From positions 62,001-126,000 of the forward strand of contig JADKFV010000049.1 in NCBI GenBank assembly GCA_016717325.1: a stretch of 64,000 nt of DNA. The letters run 5' to 3'. The position numbers and the translations under genes are program-made. Origin of the DNA: Bacteroidota bacterium. GTDB taxonomy: Bacteria; Bacteroidota; Bacteroidia; AKYH767-A; OLB10. This document shows, one piece after another, positions 54,406 to 63,722 of this stretch (positions within the stretch are counted from its first letter, which is position 1; the number at the start of each line of letters is the position of its first letter). The notes under the pieces are model-generated. The model was not told where the DNA came from and searched no databases. It saw only the letters and a program-made list of their open reading frames with translations.

Positions 54406-55044
54406 ATGGAGGAACCTCGCACAGTGGTGGTTTATATGGAACAAACCCCAAATCCGGCTGCACTGAAATTTGTAACCAACGCTGCATTGCTTGTTCAAGG
54501 CAGTGCCGAATTTACCAATAAACAAGATGCATTGGCAAGTCCATTAGCCTATAGCCTTTTCGACTTTACAGGTGTACGCAGTGTTTTTATTGCCGAAAAT
54601 TTTGTCACAGTAACCAAGACCGAAGAAATAGAATGGTGGGATATTCAAAATATTGTACGCGAATATATACGCAGTTACCTTGTAAGTGGCGATGATATTT
54701 TCGATAAAGAATTGATGGCACAATTACAATCGAAACCGCGCAAAACAGAAATTCCTGTTGCAGCCGTACCGGTCGAAAAACCAACTCCACAACATTATTC
54801 GGACGCGGAGAACAATGCTATATCCGAAAAAATAATGGCCACACTTGATGAATATATAAAACCTGCAGTGGCACAGGATGGTGGGGCTATCGACTTCAAA
54901 TCGTTCGAAGATGGAATAGTAACACTTGTGCTTAAAGGGTCGTGCAGTGGTTGCCCTTCGTCAACCATAACATTGAAGCATGGTATAGAAAGAGTGCTGA
55001 AAAGTATGATACCCGAAGTGAGCGAAGTAATTGCCGAACAATAA
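54406..55044 (+). CDS. NifU-family Fe-S scaffold/carrier protein (Nfu)
   Basis: 212 residues. N-terminal Nfu_N domain (MEQTPNPAALKFV, LFDFTGVRSVFI), a linker rich in Pro and Glu (about 110-130), and a C-terminal NifU domain with the Fe-S cysteines Cys180 and Cys183 in GSCSGCPSSTITLKHGIE. It carries 4Fe-4S clusters to target enzymes. Ten bp after lhgO; the next gene, kdsB, starts 13 bp on. Confidence 0.92.
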   Translation: MEEPRTVVVYMEQTPNPAALKFVTNAALLVQGSAEFTNKQDALASPLAYSLFDFTGVRSVFIAENFVTVTKTEEIEWWDIQNIVREYIRSYLVSGDDIFDKELMAQLQSKPRKTEIPVAAVPVEKPTPQHYSDAENNAISEKIMATLDEYIKPAVAQDGGAIDFKSFEDGIVTLVLKGSCSGCPSSTITLKHGIERVLKSMIPEVSEVIAEQ

Positions 55045-55057
55045 TATTTTTTTGTCA

Positions 55058-55783
55058 ATGAATATCATCGGAATTATTCCTGCTCGATATGCTTCAACCC
55101 GGTTTCCCGGCAAACCGTTAGTTGATATCAACGGCAAAACGATGATACAGCGTGTATATGAGCAGGCGCTCGGGTGCGAATTACTTAATGATTTGATAGT
55201 TGCCACGGATGATGAACGTATTGCGAATCACGTAAAACAATTTGGCGGCAAAGTAGAAATGACATCGCCCAATCACCAAAGTGGCACCGACCGCTGCTGC
55301 GAAGTGATACAACTATTACCATATACGCCCGATGCAATTATTAATATACAAGGTGATGAACCATTTATTCAGCCCGAACAAATATCGATGCTTGCACAAT
55401 TAATGAGTAACCCGAATGTAGAAATAGGCACATTGATAAAAGAAATAACCGATGCCACAGAAATTACCAATGAGAATGTAGTAAAAGTGGTGGCAGATAA
55501 TTTTGGCAAAGCTCTTTATTTCAGCCGGTGTGCCATTCCATTTCAAAGAAACAAATCGCAGAACGTACCCACATATTATAAGCATATAGGAATGTATGGA
55601 TATAAGAGGGAAGTACTTCAAAAAATTGCAGGACTAAAACCATCTCCGGCCGAAATTTCGGAGTCGTTGGAGCAACTTCGGTGGTTACAAAATGGCTATG
55701 TTATTAACACTGCCATCACCAATTTCGAAACATATGCTGTTGATAGTCCTGATGATCTTAAAAAATTCAATTTTAGCAACTAA
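55058..55783 (+). CDS. kdsB: 3-deoxy-manno-octulosonate cytidylyltransferase
   Basis: 241 residues from the ATG at 55058, which begins directly with NIIGIIPARYASTRFPGKPL, the nucleotide-binding signature of KdsB; an upstream TTG at 55031 would add nine residues without support. VATDDERI, NIQGDEPFI and the C-terminal ESLEQLRWLQNGY are also diagnostic. It activates Kdo as CMP-Kdo for lipid A core assembly, so the organism makes LPS. Last gene of the ftsE-lhgO-nfu-kdsB run. Confidence 0.95.
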   Translation: MNIIGIIPARYASTRFPGKPLVDINGKTMIQRVYEQALGCELLNDLIVATDDERIANHVKQFGGKVEMTSPNHQSGTDRCCEVIQLLPYTPDAIINIQGDEPFIQPEQISMLAQLMSNPNVEIGTLIKEITDATEITNENVVKVVADNFGKALYFSRCAIPFQRNKSQNVPTYYKHIGMYGYKREVLQKIAGLKPSPAEISESLEQLRWLQNGYVINTAITNFETYAVDSPDDLKKFNFSN

Positions 55784-55864
55784 TTGGAAATCAACTATAT
55801 GTAATTTATTCTCCCGACATTTTAGCCAGGTTTAAAAATAAAATTGCGTTTTATGTTATTAACA

Positions 55865-55897
55865 TTTGTTTGTTAATAAAATATTTGTCTATATTTG
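55865..55897 (+). promoter_or_regulatory. Bacteroidota-type promoter of the SPOR gene
   Basis: TTTG (55865-55868, with a second TTTG directly after) and TATATTTG (55890-55897), spacing 21 or 17 bp. The expected start is near 55904, 33 nt before the ATG at 55937. Confidence 0.65.
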
Positions 55898-55936
55898 CCT
55901 ACTAATAAGATAGACTTAAAATAAACCATTCGGCAA

Positions 55937-57055
55937 ATGCAAATTCTACCTTTCGTACACCAACTACTATATAAGCACGATTGTGTAATTGTGCCCGATT
56001 TTGGAGCATTTATTGCCACCTACAAACCTGCATATATTGTTCAAAGTGGACAAATAATGCATCCTCCTGCTCGTATTGTTGCATTCAACTCCGACCTGAT
56101 AAACAATGATGGTTTGTTGGCAAATGCAGTATCGCAACAAAAAAGAGTGACGTATGAACAAGCCACTGAAATTATTGCCGATGCTTCTCGATTATGGTTT
56201 ATTGATTTAGAATCGGGCAAACATTTAAAACTTGACAAAATTGGTTCACTGTATTTCGATGATGAACACCATCTTCAATTTATTCCTGCCGATGATCAAA
56301 ATTTCTTATTAGATAGTTATGGTTACGAAGTGCTAAAACTGAAACAAGTGAAGCATGAGAAAACCATGGAGATTATACAAGAGGTAAAATCAAACAAAAA
56401 TGGTCGCAAGCGTCAATTCAAAATACGTTACCTGGAAGCGATACCTGTTGCTGCCGCTATGCTTATATTATTTTTATTTCCTCAGGCACTTGAACAGTAA
56501 ATTCGCATTTAAGCTCACTTTTCCAGTTGAAGTAATGGACAGTATGCAAGGCAAAATTCCCGACACATCTTCACCCATTCCTGTATTTACTGCCGATAAT
56601 AATAAAAACAATTCTGTTTCTGATAATACACCTATAACTAAAATTAACGAAGACGTAAATAACAACCCGATAATAGAACCGAAAAAGAAATTGCGAAAGA
56701 AGTAGCACCAACTCCCGAGCCGGTTGTTATAAAAGAGACACCAATAATTACTATACCTGAAACAAAAAAAATAATTGCAAAAGAAAAAACTTCGCCCCCT
56801 GTTCCTTCACCAATGGGCAACAACTTTTATATTGTAGCCGGCTGTTTTGGAGTGGAAGAAAATGCCAAAAAATTTATGAAGGAATTAATAAGCGATGGAT
56901 TACCTGCAAGTATTGCCGGCAAGCGCAAAGGTATGTATGTAGTAAGTTGTTTTAATGCCAGTACAGAATTGGAGGCCCGACAAAAATTAGAAGAAGTGAA
57001 GCTCCATCTTGATAATAATGCATGGATTGCCAAATCATCGGAACTTTCTAAATAG
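55937..57055 (+). pseudogene. CCDC81-HU and SPOR domain protein, frameshifted
   Basis: Three frames make one gene. 55937-56500 holds two HU-CCDC81-like domains (YKHDCVIVPDFGAFIATY, then KHLKLDKIGSLYFDDEH) and a membrane helix (about 170-185). The next frame covers the Pro/Asn-rich linker. The third frame, from about 56690, ends with a SPOR domain (NNFYIVAGCFGVEENAKKF to 57055) that binds septal peptidoglycan. Three single-base additions (two between 56490 and 56530, one in the A-run 56682-56686) give a continuous 373-residue product. Both ends and all domains are normal, so an intact gene with sequencing deletions is likely. Confidence 0.8.
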
Positions 57056-57230
57056 TTTTAACTTTTTAAAACTCAGGTTTCAAAAATATTTTTCAATCAA
57101 GTGTCAATAAAGTTTTTCTAATTGATTAATTATTATTAATGCTGCTGATTTTTGAAAATTTCTTCTTTCAAAAAGTTGACATTTTTTAAAATATTAATTT
57201 AGTAGAAACTATTTCAACATAACCAACATT

Positions 57231-58418
57231 ATGAAAAAGAAACGCATACTCATAGGCTGCTTATTGCTATGGCAACTATGCTTAAAATCGCAATCAACTT
57301 CATCATGTGCATTTTATATTTCGCCACACCCCGATGACTGGCAACTATTTATAGGCAAAAATGCCTGGAACGATGTGAAGGTTGATACACAAAAAGTAAT
57401 ATTTATTCATATATCAGCAGGCGATGCCGGATGGTTGAAATCGAAGTATGGATCGGCCACAACACCCTACTATTTAGCCCGCGAAAGAGGTGCTAGGTTT
57501 TCGGTAGAATTTGCAGTGAATGCAGATGTAACGAGTAGCACATATTCAACCGGTTCATCAGGTACCAAAATATTCAATAATAAAACTATACAATGGTTTA
57601 AATACCGCAATACTACAAACTATGTCCTTCGATTGCCCGATGGTTTTTTTGATGGCAACTCACCACGAAATTTAAAAAAACTTTATCTGTCACCAACCGA
57701 TACTTTACCTGCAGTAGATTCTTCTGCTTTATATTACGGCTGGAACGATTTGGCAAAGACAGTTCAATCGATTCTGTTATTCGAAAAAAATATTGTGCCC
57801 AAAGTGTGGATTAATTATCCTGATTCAAGCGAAGTAAAAAATTTATTCGACCATTCGGACCATAAGTATACCGCGTTACTTATCAATGCTGCTATTGATA
57901 CACTTAAAGGATTCAATAGAAGGCTGTATCTCAATTATGTAACCGGCAGTAAAAGCGCGAACCTTACGAAAAACGACACAAAAATCGAGTCGGCATTATT
58001 TGCAGCATATTGTATGGGCCTTACAAATTACAAATACAAAACCGACTGGGCTGACACATATACAAAGTATCTTGATAGAAATTACTTTACTGAAATTTTA
58101 GATACCAATATGATTACAACTGGCAAACTACAATTTAATAATGCTCAATCGGCTACATCTGATATACTTTATAGTTGTTTTCCAAATCCTGCACAAGCAG
58201 CCACTGAATTGCAATTTGAAGTATCGAATGGTTGCAATGTAACCATAACCCTATACGATGAGGAAGGAAAAGTGTTACAAACATTGTTTAATGAAAAAGC
58301 AGAGGCCGGCAAGCATTCAATATCAATTAACACTTCAAACTTACCAAGCGGCAATTACCATATCATTTTGAATAATGGTAAAACCATGCTCGAAACTACG
58401 TTGGAAATATTGCATTAG
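57231..58418 (+). CDS. Secreted PIG-L family deacetylase with T9SS sorting domain
   Basis: 395 residues. Signal peptide (ILIGCLLLWQLCLKS). The PIG-L (LmbE) zinc motif is SPHPDDWQLF, with His33, Asp35 and Asp36, and the distal zinc ligand lies in LFDHSDHKYT. These enzymes remove acetyl groups from N-acetylhexosamine-type sugars. The last 80 residues (CFPNPAQAATELQF to TTLEILH) are a T9SS domain, so this enzyme would act at the cell surface. The stop abuts the stop of the convergent MBL gene. Confidence 0.87.
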   Translation: MKKKRILIGCLLLWQLCLKSQSTSSCAFYISPHPDDWQLFIGKNAWNDVKVDTQKVIFIHISAGDAGWLKSKYGSATTPYYLARERGARFSVEFAVNADVTSSTYSTGSSGTKIFNNKTIQWFKYRNTTNYVLRLPDGFFDGNSPRNLKKLYLSPTDTLPAVDSSALYYGWNDLAKTVQSILLFEKNIVPKVWINYPDSSEVKNLFDHSDHKYTALLINAAIDTLKGFNRRLYLNYVTGSKSANLTKNDTKIESALFAAYCMGLTNYKYKTDWADTYTKYLDRNYFTEILDTNMITTGKLQFNNAQSATSDILYSCFPNPAQAATELQFEVSNGCNVTITLYDEEGKVLQTLFNEKAEAGKHSISINTSNLPSGNYHIILNNGKTMLETTLEILH

Positions 58419-59945
58419 TTAATTCCACAATCGCTCGCCAAACTCGTAACTCAATAAAGGCATATTGCATACCTTGCATAATTCGCATTTGGTATAAGTT
58501 ATCCAATGATCTCGTTCGTTGTAAGGATATTTATTCACCGCGCTTCTCAGTTGTACTTTTTGCTTAAGTGCAAGGCGTGCAAGCATGGGTTGGTTGAAAT
58601 AAAATTTCAATGCACGTAACGGATTTTTCCGTAAATCTCTTTGTGCCGATGGGAATCGTGAAATTAACCTTACACAAACTATGTCGAGATTTTTTTCCAA
58701 TGTCATTTCATCGTAAACATACACATCAAGGCCGTAGCCAATTGTGAGTATATCTCCGCCCCATTCTTTATCAATACAACTTTGCAAAAGGTAACTCCAC
58801 GTGGTAATCAACAATTTGGATTGTGGTGATTGTATAGCAGTGGTTGTGAAATTGAATTCTCCTACATGAAAAACAAAATTATAAAAAACAGTTTCTTCTG
58901 AATCGGCAAAGTTTAAGCTAAAGCATGTATCAAGAAGTACTTCATTGCTATATAGCTTTGTATTTTTATTTACGAGATTCAATACTTTGTGTACAATTTC
59001 GCTAAGCGATTGTTTTGGTACAGTTGAAAAAGCATTTGAAGCAATTATCTCCTTTTCGTATTGCACAGCAATAAGATGGTTAATGCTTTTTTTTATTTCC
59101 AGTTGATGATAAGGAGAAATTTTTTCGTGAATATCGTTAGAAATAATATCGCCCGGCTGCATGATAATAAATTTTTTATCATTGTTGAGTTCAAAATATT
59201 TATTGTAATATTCTTTCAAGTAAGTGCGGGGAAATTTTACTTCATTTATCCATTGCTTATCATTCCTTAGTAAAACAAAGCCCGGAGCAAAAGGAATAAC
59301 AGACTTAGGTTGTAAGGCATGAATAATTTTACATAAATGATTTGCGAAATATTGTTCGCGGATTTTTGCCACATCAATGTCATCCTTATTTTGATAATGA
59401 ACCGTATTGGGAAAATAACCGGCACCACTCCATCCGCTTATTAAGTAATCTATCACAGGCCAACGCTTTTTTATTTCCATCACAAACACATCAACAACAT
59501 TTTGATGATGCGAATTGAGCGAATCGTTAATATTGACCAACACTTTACCTTCGGCTTCTATCACCACTGTACTTTCAAGGGCAAAACCAATGTACGTAAT
59601 TTTGGTGTTGACACCAAGTTGATAGGTTTTAAAACTGATGGCCTCTGTAACATCTTTAAAACCCATATGGCCAAAATATTCCTTTGCACCCGCTCGCCAT
59701 TGATAAGGGAAAAAAACTCTAGCGCCTTTTGGAAGTGTCTTTAACGTTGCTGTATGTAAATGATCTTCGTGGCCGTGTGTGATAATAATGTTTTGTGCTG
59801 ATTGTAATTGCAAAGTATTTACAGGCTTTGGAAAAACATGCCACTGTTGATGATAGGCAGGTCCTTCGAACCATGGATCGAACAAAATATTTGTATCTCC
59901 GGTTTTAATAAAAATACTACTGTGGCAAATGTATTCGAGTTCCAA
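58419..59945 (-). CDS. MBL-fold metallo-hydrolase
   Basis: 508 residues. N-terminal metallo-beta-lactamase domain (about 1-270): NILFDPWFEGP, the metal motif THGHEDHL (His57, His59, Asp61, His62), VLVNINDSLN with a ligand Asp, and YLISGWSGAGYFPNT. The remaining 230 residues are specific to a subgroup I cannot name; they include ARLALKQKVQL and a cysteine pair CELCKVC near the C-terminus (about residues 489-495) that could bind metal. No signal peptide. Similar long MBL proteins include CMAH-like sugar hydroxylases without their Rieske domain. Confidence 0.75.
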   Translation of the reverse strand: MELEYICHSSIFIKTGDTNILFDPWFEGPAYHQQWHVFPKPVNTLQLQSAQNIIITHGHEDHLHTATLKTLPKGARVFFPYQWRAGAKEYFGHMGFKDVTEAISFKTYQLGVNTKITYIGFALESTVVIEAEGKVLVNINDSLNSHHQNVVDVFVMEIKKRWPVIDYLISGWSGAGYFPNTVHYQNKDDIDVAKIREQYFANHLCKIIHALQPKSVIPFAPGFVLLRNDKQWINEVKFPRTYLKEYYNKYFELNNDKKFIIMQPGDIISNDIHEKISPYHQLEIKKSINHLIAVQYEKEIIASNAFSTVPKQSLSEIVHKVLNLVNKNTKLYSNEVLLDTCFSLNFADSEETVFYNFVFHVGEFNFTTTAIQSPQSKLLITTWSYLLQSCIDKEWGGDILTIGYGLDVYVYDEMTLEKNLDIVCVRLISRFPSAQRDLRKNPLRALKFYFNQPMLARLALKQKVQLRSAVNKYPYNERDHWITYTKCELCKVCNMPLLSYEFGERLWN

Positions 59946-60283
59946 TAGGGATGAGTGTTTTTTTAATAACGAAATAATTTTCTGATTTATTGCTCATAAA
60001 TCATTTTGCATACACTGCCGATTACTTATCAAATAATATTAAGGAATCTATCGTTGAATTTTGCCCAATAACAAATGTCTATTTTTCTCATTTGAAGTTA
60101 TGGAACTTAGCAATAAAGAGGTTTTACAAAATGCTGCGAGAAGATGAGTTGCATCTGGTTCAATAAAAAGGTTTAAAACAAACTCGCAAATCAAAATTTT
60201 GCATTTTTCATTTTGGTGATTGTCGAATGCAAAAATTTTAATGACTGATTTTCAAAGCATTATGAAACAATAAAATATTTTTC
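59946..60283. other. Intergenic region, no gene recognised
   Basis: 338 bp between divergent genes, AT-rich. No coding frame or known repeat. The promoter of the downstream S74 protein begins at its right edge. Confidence 0.5.
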
Positions 60284-60313
60284 TTGCTTTTATGAAATTA
60301 CCTGCTACATTTG
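60284..60313 (+). promoter_or_regulatory. Bacteroidota-type promoter of the S74 T9SS gene
   Basis: TTG at 60284-60286, 19 bp, TACATTTG at 60306-60313: a full match to the consensus. Its position within an upstream in-frame extension (ATG at 60292) shows that the real start must lie downstream, at 60364. A small hairpin AGATGG / CCATCT is at about 60323-60339 in the leader. Confidence 0.75.
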
Positions 60314-60363
60314 TTTTTTATAAGATGGAAAATCCATCTAACCAAAAACCAAAAAAAATCATT

Positions 60364-61722
60364 ATGTTAAAAAAAATCTCAACTATCGGACTTGCATGCT
60401 TGTGCATTGTAAGTGCACAAAACGCTAATGCACAATGGTCTACAGCCGGTGCTAACATTTATGCTACTAATCCAGCTGCCAATTTATCGATTGGTACTTC
60501 GCTGGCTCCGGCAAACCTTTATGTCGAAAAATCGGGGGCAGTATCACTCGGCATAAAATCGTTATCGGCAAGTGCAACCATGTTTATGGATAAAGGTGTA
60601 CAAAGTGGAAATGCTGCTTTTGCATACAAAAATTTAGGAACCACTTATTGGAATTCGGGCATGCTTGGCGGATTAAAATTTTCGATTCGCAATGTTGTGG
60701 CAAACACTTTCCCTTTTGCCATTGACAATGCCACCGATAACGTTGGTATAGGAACATTGGCACCTGCTGCTACTTTGCATGTAATACAAAACACTGCATT
60801 GCTTGGTGCCCGCATTGATGGTAATGTGTTGATAAAAAAAGAAAAAACCGTGGGTTCTGTTCCAACTGATAATCACTTATCTATTGACGGTATTACTGCA
60901 TTAACTTATTACCCAAGCATTGTAATGTGGGCAAATGCTACTGCCGGAGGCTGCGGATTGTTTGGCACAACCGGTGTTACCGGAGGAGGCTTGAATGTGG
61001 GTGATGAAACCGGAGGACCATTTGCTCCGGTTAACGCATCGGCATTCAATGTATCGAGTGATGCACGTATGAAAAAAGAAATCGTAACGATTAGCAGTGG
61101 TAATTACGATAACTACATGGCCTATATACGTACCATACAATCGGCAACATTCCGTTATAACAGCGAAACAGAAACATCTCGTCCTGTTCCACACATAGGT
61201 GTTATTGCACAGACTTTACCAAAAGAATGTCAGGCAGTAATAAGTGCTTCGCCATCTATGCCCGGAGAAACCCGCCTTGCATTGAGCCTTGCAGATATGT
61301 CGGGATTATTACTTGTTGGAGTAAAATCTTTAGACGAAACCCAAACAAAAACCAGTGCTATTGTTGCTACACAACAAGAAGAAATTGCAGCATTAAAATC
61401 TACTGTGCAAAAATTAGAATTGCAGCTACAGCAAAATAACACGCAAAGAGCAAGTTTAAATTCGTCTTATCTCGATCAAAACTCTCCTAATCCATTTAAT
61501 CAGTCAACAACAATACGTTATCAGTTGGCCGAAGAAGTTGCAAATGCGGAAATTGTAATTCGCGATATCAAAGGCAACTTAATTAAATCGTTAAACCTTA
61601 CAAACAAAGGCCGTGGACAAGTAATAATTAATGCCAATGAATTATCACGTGGTACTTATACATACACACTTGAAATAAATGGCATGAGCATCGATACCAA
61701 ATTGATGGTGGTGACTAAATAA
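60364..61722 (+). CDS. Secreted protein with intramolecular chaperone (peptidase S74) and T9SS sorting domains
   Basis: 452 residues from the ATG at 60364, which starts a clean signal peptide (MLKKISTIGLACLCIVSA, cleavage after NAQ). Middle part with VGIGTLAPAATLHV, the GT-x-P-xxxLxV repeat common in tail-fibre-like proteins. The S74 chaperone region (SDARMKKEIVTISSG, HIGVIAQTLPKECQAVI) is about residues 245-345 and includes the Ser-Asp catalytic pair of the self-cleaving family. A coiled-coil segment (EEIAALKSTVQKLELQLQ) follows, then a T9SS domain (NSPNPFNQSTTIRYQL to LMVVTK). A terminator lies just after. Confidence 0.85.
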   Translation: MLKKISTIGLACLCIVSAQNANAQWSTAGANIYATNPAANLSIGTSLAPANLYVEKSGAVSLGIKSLSASATMFMDKGVQSGNAAFAYKNLGTTYWNSGMLGGLKFSIRNVVANTFPFAIDNATDNVGIGTLAPAATLHVIQNTALLGARIDGNVLIKKEKTVGSVPTDNHLSIDGITALTYYPSIVMWANATAGGCGLFGTTGVTGGGLNVGDETGGPFAPVNASAFNVSSDARMKKEIVTISSGNYDNYMAYIRTIQSATFRYNSETETSRPVPHIGVIAQTLPKECQAVISASPSMPGETRLALSLADMSGLLLVGVKSLDETQTKTSAIVATQQEEIAALKSTVQKLELQLQQNNTQRASLNSSYLDQNSPNPFNQSTTIRYQLAEEVANAEIVIRDIKGNLIKSLNLTNKGRGQVIINANELSRGTYTYTLEINGMSIDTKLMVVTK

Positions 61723-61740
61723 AAAAAAATCAATTTCTTT

Positions 61741-61773
61741 AAAGCCGATAGCAAATTGTTATCGGCTTTTTTG
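61741..61773 (+). terminator. Rho-independent terminator after the S74 T9SS gene
   Basis: Stem AAAGCCGATA / TATCGGCTTT with a 9-nt loop, followed by TTTTG and T-rich sequence; it begins 19 bp after the stop codon. Confidence 0.88.
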
Positions 61774-61922
61774 TTTTAAGTACATGCATTGAAAATGTAT
61801 TATAAAAAAACATGAAACCATAAACCAAATAATACTTAGTATAAAATAAACAATAGAAGTGGAGATGCAAGCCACCCATTTAAATATGCGAATAACAAAT
61901 ATCTTCGCGGCAAAATTTATTT

Positions 61923-62591
61923 ATGGGAAAAGATAAACTACGCAGATGGGCCGAACTACTGACAATGGAAAGAGTGTTTCAACCTGACGAAAAAATCATT
62001 ACCGAAGAATTTCGTATCAAAGGTAATTGGCATGCAGATGTTTTTAAAAACAATAATCCCATAGTGCTCGAACTTGGCTGTGGCAAAGGAGAATATACCG
62101 TTAATCTTGCGCAGCATTTCGGCAATAAAAATTTTATAGGCATCGATATTAAGGGGGCTCGTTTGTGGCGTGGTGCAAAAACTATAAACGAAAACAAAAT
62201 TATGAATGCCGCATTTTTACGCACACGGGTAGAATTTATTGAACAATGTTTTGCCGAAAATGAGGTTAGCGAAATATGGATTACTTTTCCCGATCCTCAG
62301 CCCGGCAATGCACGCGAGCACAAACGACTTACGCACTCATCATTTATCGAACGATATTTCAAATTTCTTTCTTCTACAGGTATCATTCATCTCAAAACAG
62401 ACGACCTGCCTTTTTTTGAATATTCTGTAGAATCACTGTCAAAGTATAAAGGTGTGTTTATAGAACTAACAAAAGATTTGTACAACGACATTACCGATAA
62501 CGAAATATTGAATATAAAAACTTTCTACGAAAAACGATGGCTTGCCGAAGGAAAAAAAATAAATTACCTGCAATTTCAGTTTCAACGGTAA
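61923..62591 (+). CDS. trmB: tRNA (guanosine(46)-N7)-methyltransferase
   Basis: 222 residues. SAM-binding motif VLELGCGKGEYTVNLAQ (about residues 42-58), FIGIDIKGARLWRGAK, and the TrmB-specific WITFPDPQPGNAREHKRLTH. Makes m7G46 in the variable loop of tRNAs. A near-consensus -7 element TATCTTCG (61902-61909) ends 13 nt before the ATG. Single gene, convergent with a glycosyltransferase. Confidence 0.93.
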   Translation: MGKDKLRRWAELLTMERVFQPDEKIITEEFRIKGNWHADVFKNNNPIVLELGCGKGEYTVNLAQHFGNKNFIGIDIKGARLWRGAKTINENKIMNAAFLRTRVEFIEQCFAENEVSEIWITFPDPQPGNAREHKRLTHSSFIERYFKFLSSTGIIHLKTDDLPFFEYSVESLSKYKGVFIELTKDLYNDITDNEILNIKTFYEKRWLAEGKKINYLQFQFQR

Positions 62592-62603
62592 AAACATTTG
62601 CCA

Positions 62604-63722
62604 CTATCCCCAAACTATGTTTACAATAGTTGAAGCATTTACATTATTAGAAAAATGCTGAAGTAAAATTTTCTTTCGCTTTTCAATATCTGCTTGTAAG
62701 AAAGATTTTTTCATTAAAGAATTTATTTTCTTTTGAACACTATCTGCATCGTTGGCAATATGGCATAGCGTTTCCAGGCCAGTGTTTTGTATCATAGAAT
62801 CGTTTACTACTGCATGCCTTCCGTTGAACAATGCACTCAAAAGTTTTAACTTTATTCCGGTTGGTTGAAATGTAGGCAATACATTTATTTGAGCAGTATG
62901 TATGAGGTGATGAATAGCATCGGCATCGATATCAGCTTGCAAAGATATATGACTTTGTCCGGCAATGGCTTCGCGTAATTGCATAGAAGGTTTGCTACCC
63001 GCAATAACAAAAGGGATTTTTACCTTACTAAAAACATCCTTCACTAAATATATGGCGGCTTCATTATTTTCCCCAACCGACAAATTACCATGATACAAAG
63101 CAAAGCTGCCTTTACCCTCAGCAATATGTAATTCGTTAAATGGGTGAAAAGCCGGAATGTAATGTGTTTTTCCATACCTCGAATGTAAGTAGGTTTTATC
63201 ATTGGGCGATATGGCAAAAATATGCGTTGCCTGATGCAAAATATTTTCGTACGACTCAAGTTTGGTAGCCTCGTTATAAAAATAATATCTTTTAAAAACA
63301 TTGCCTTCTACACGCGCCAGACTTTGGTAATAATCGTGCTCTATATTGTGGGTACGTACTATTAATTTCCTATTGTATAATTTATCATTGCTAAGATGAA
63401 AGGTCGAATGTAATCCTTCCATTAATATTGGATAATCATCTTTAAGCAAATTTTGTAAAAGCAAATCGCTGCTACGCGATGCAACTATATATGGTAACCT
63501 GTTGAAGAGTTTTGATTTTGCAGTGTTTCGGGGATAATAATAAACTTTGTAACAAAGTTCTTTCAACACCAAATGCGGTATGCGGCTATACTCATAACAA
63601 TGCAAATGCACCTTTACACCCGATTGCACAAGCGATTTGAGTTTATAAAATACATCTATTACTCCGCCATAATTTGCCGGATATGGAATATCGAAACTTA
63701 TAATGTGTAAGTGTTTACTCAT
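62604..63722 (-). CDS. Glycosyltransferase, GT4-like
   Basis: 372 residues of the GT-B fold. N-terminal acceptor domain (IISFDIPYPANYGGVIDVFYKL, LIVRTHNIEHDYYQ) and C-terminal donor domain (FALYHGNLSVGENNEAAIYLV, PFVIAGSKPS). The GT4 Glu-x7-Glu motif is not clean here: the region INVLPTFQPTGIKLKLLSALF has Lys instead of the first Glu. It overlaps the upstream glycosyltransferase gene by 4 bp, so the two are coupled and probably act in one glycan pathway. Confidence 0.83.
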   Translation of the reverse strand: MSKHLHIISFDIPYPANYGGVIDVFYKLKSLVQSGVKVHLHCYEYSRIPHLVLKELCYKVYYYPRNTAKSKLFNRLPYIVASRSSDLLLQNLLKDDYPILMEGLHSTFHLSNDKLYNRKLIVRTHNIEHDYYQSLARVEGNVFKRYYFYNEATKLESYENILHQATHIFAISPNDKTYLHSRYGKTHYIPAFHPFNELHIAEGKGSFALYHGNLSVGENNEAAIYLVKDVFSKVKIPFVIAGSKPSMQLREAIAGQSHISLQADIDADAIHHLIHTAQINVLPTFQPTGIKLKLLSALFNGRHAVVNDSMIQNTGLETLCHIANDADSVQKKINSLMKKSFLQADIEKRKKILLQHFSNNVNASTIVNIVWG

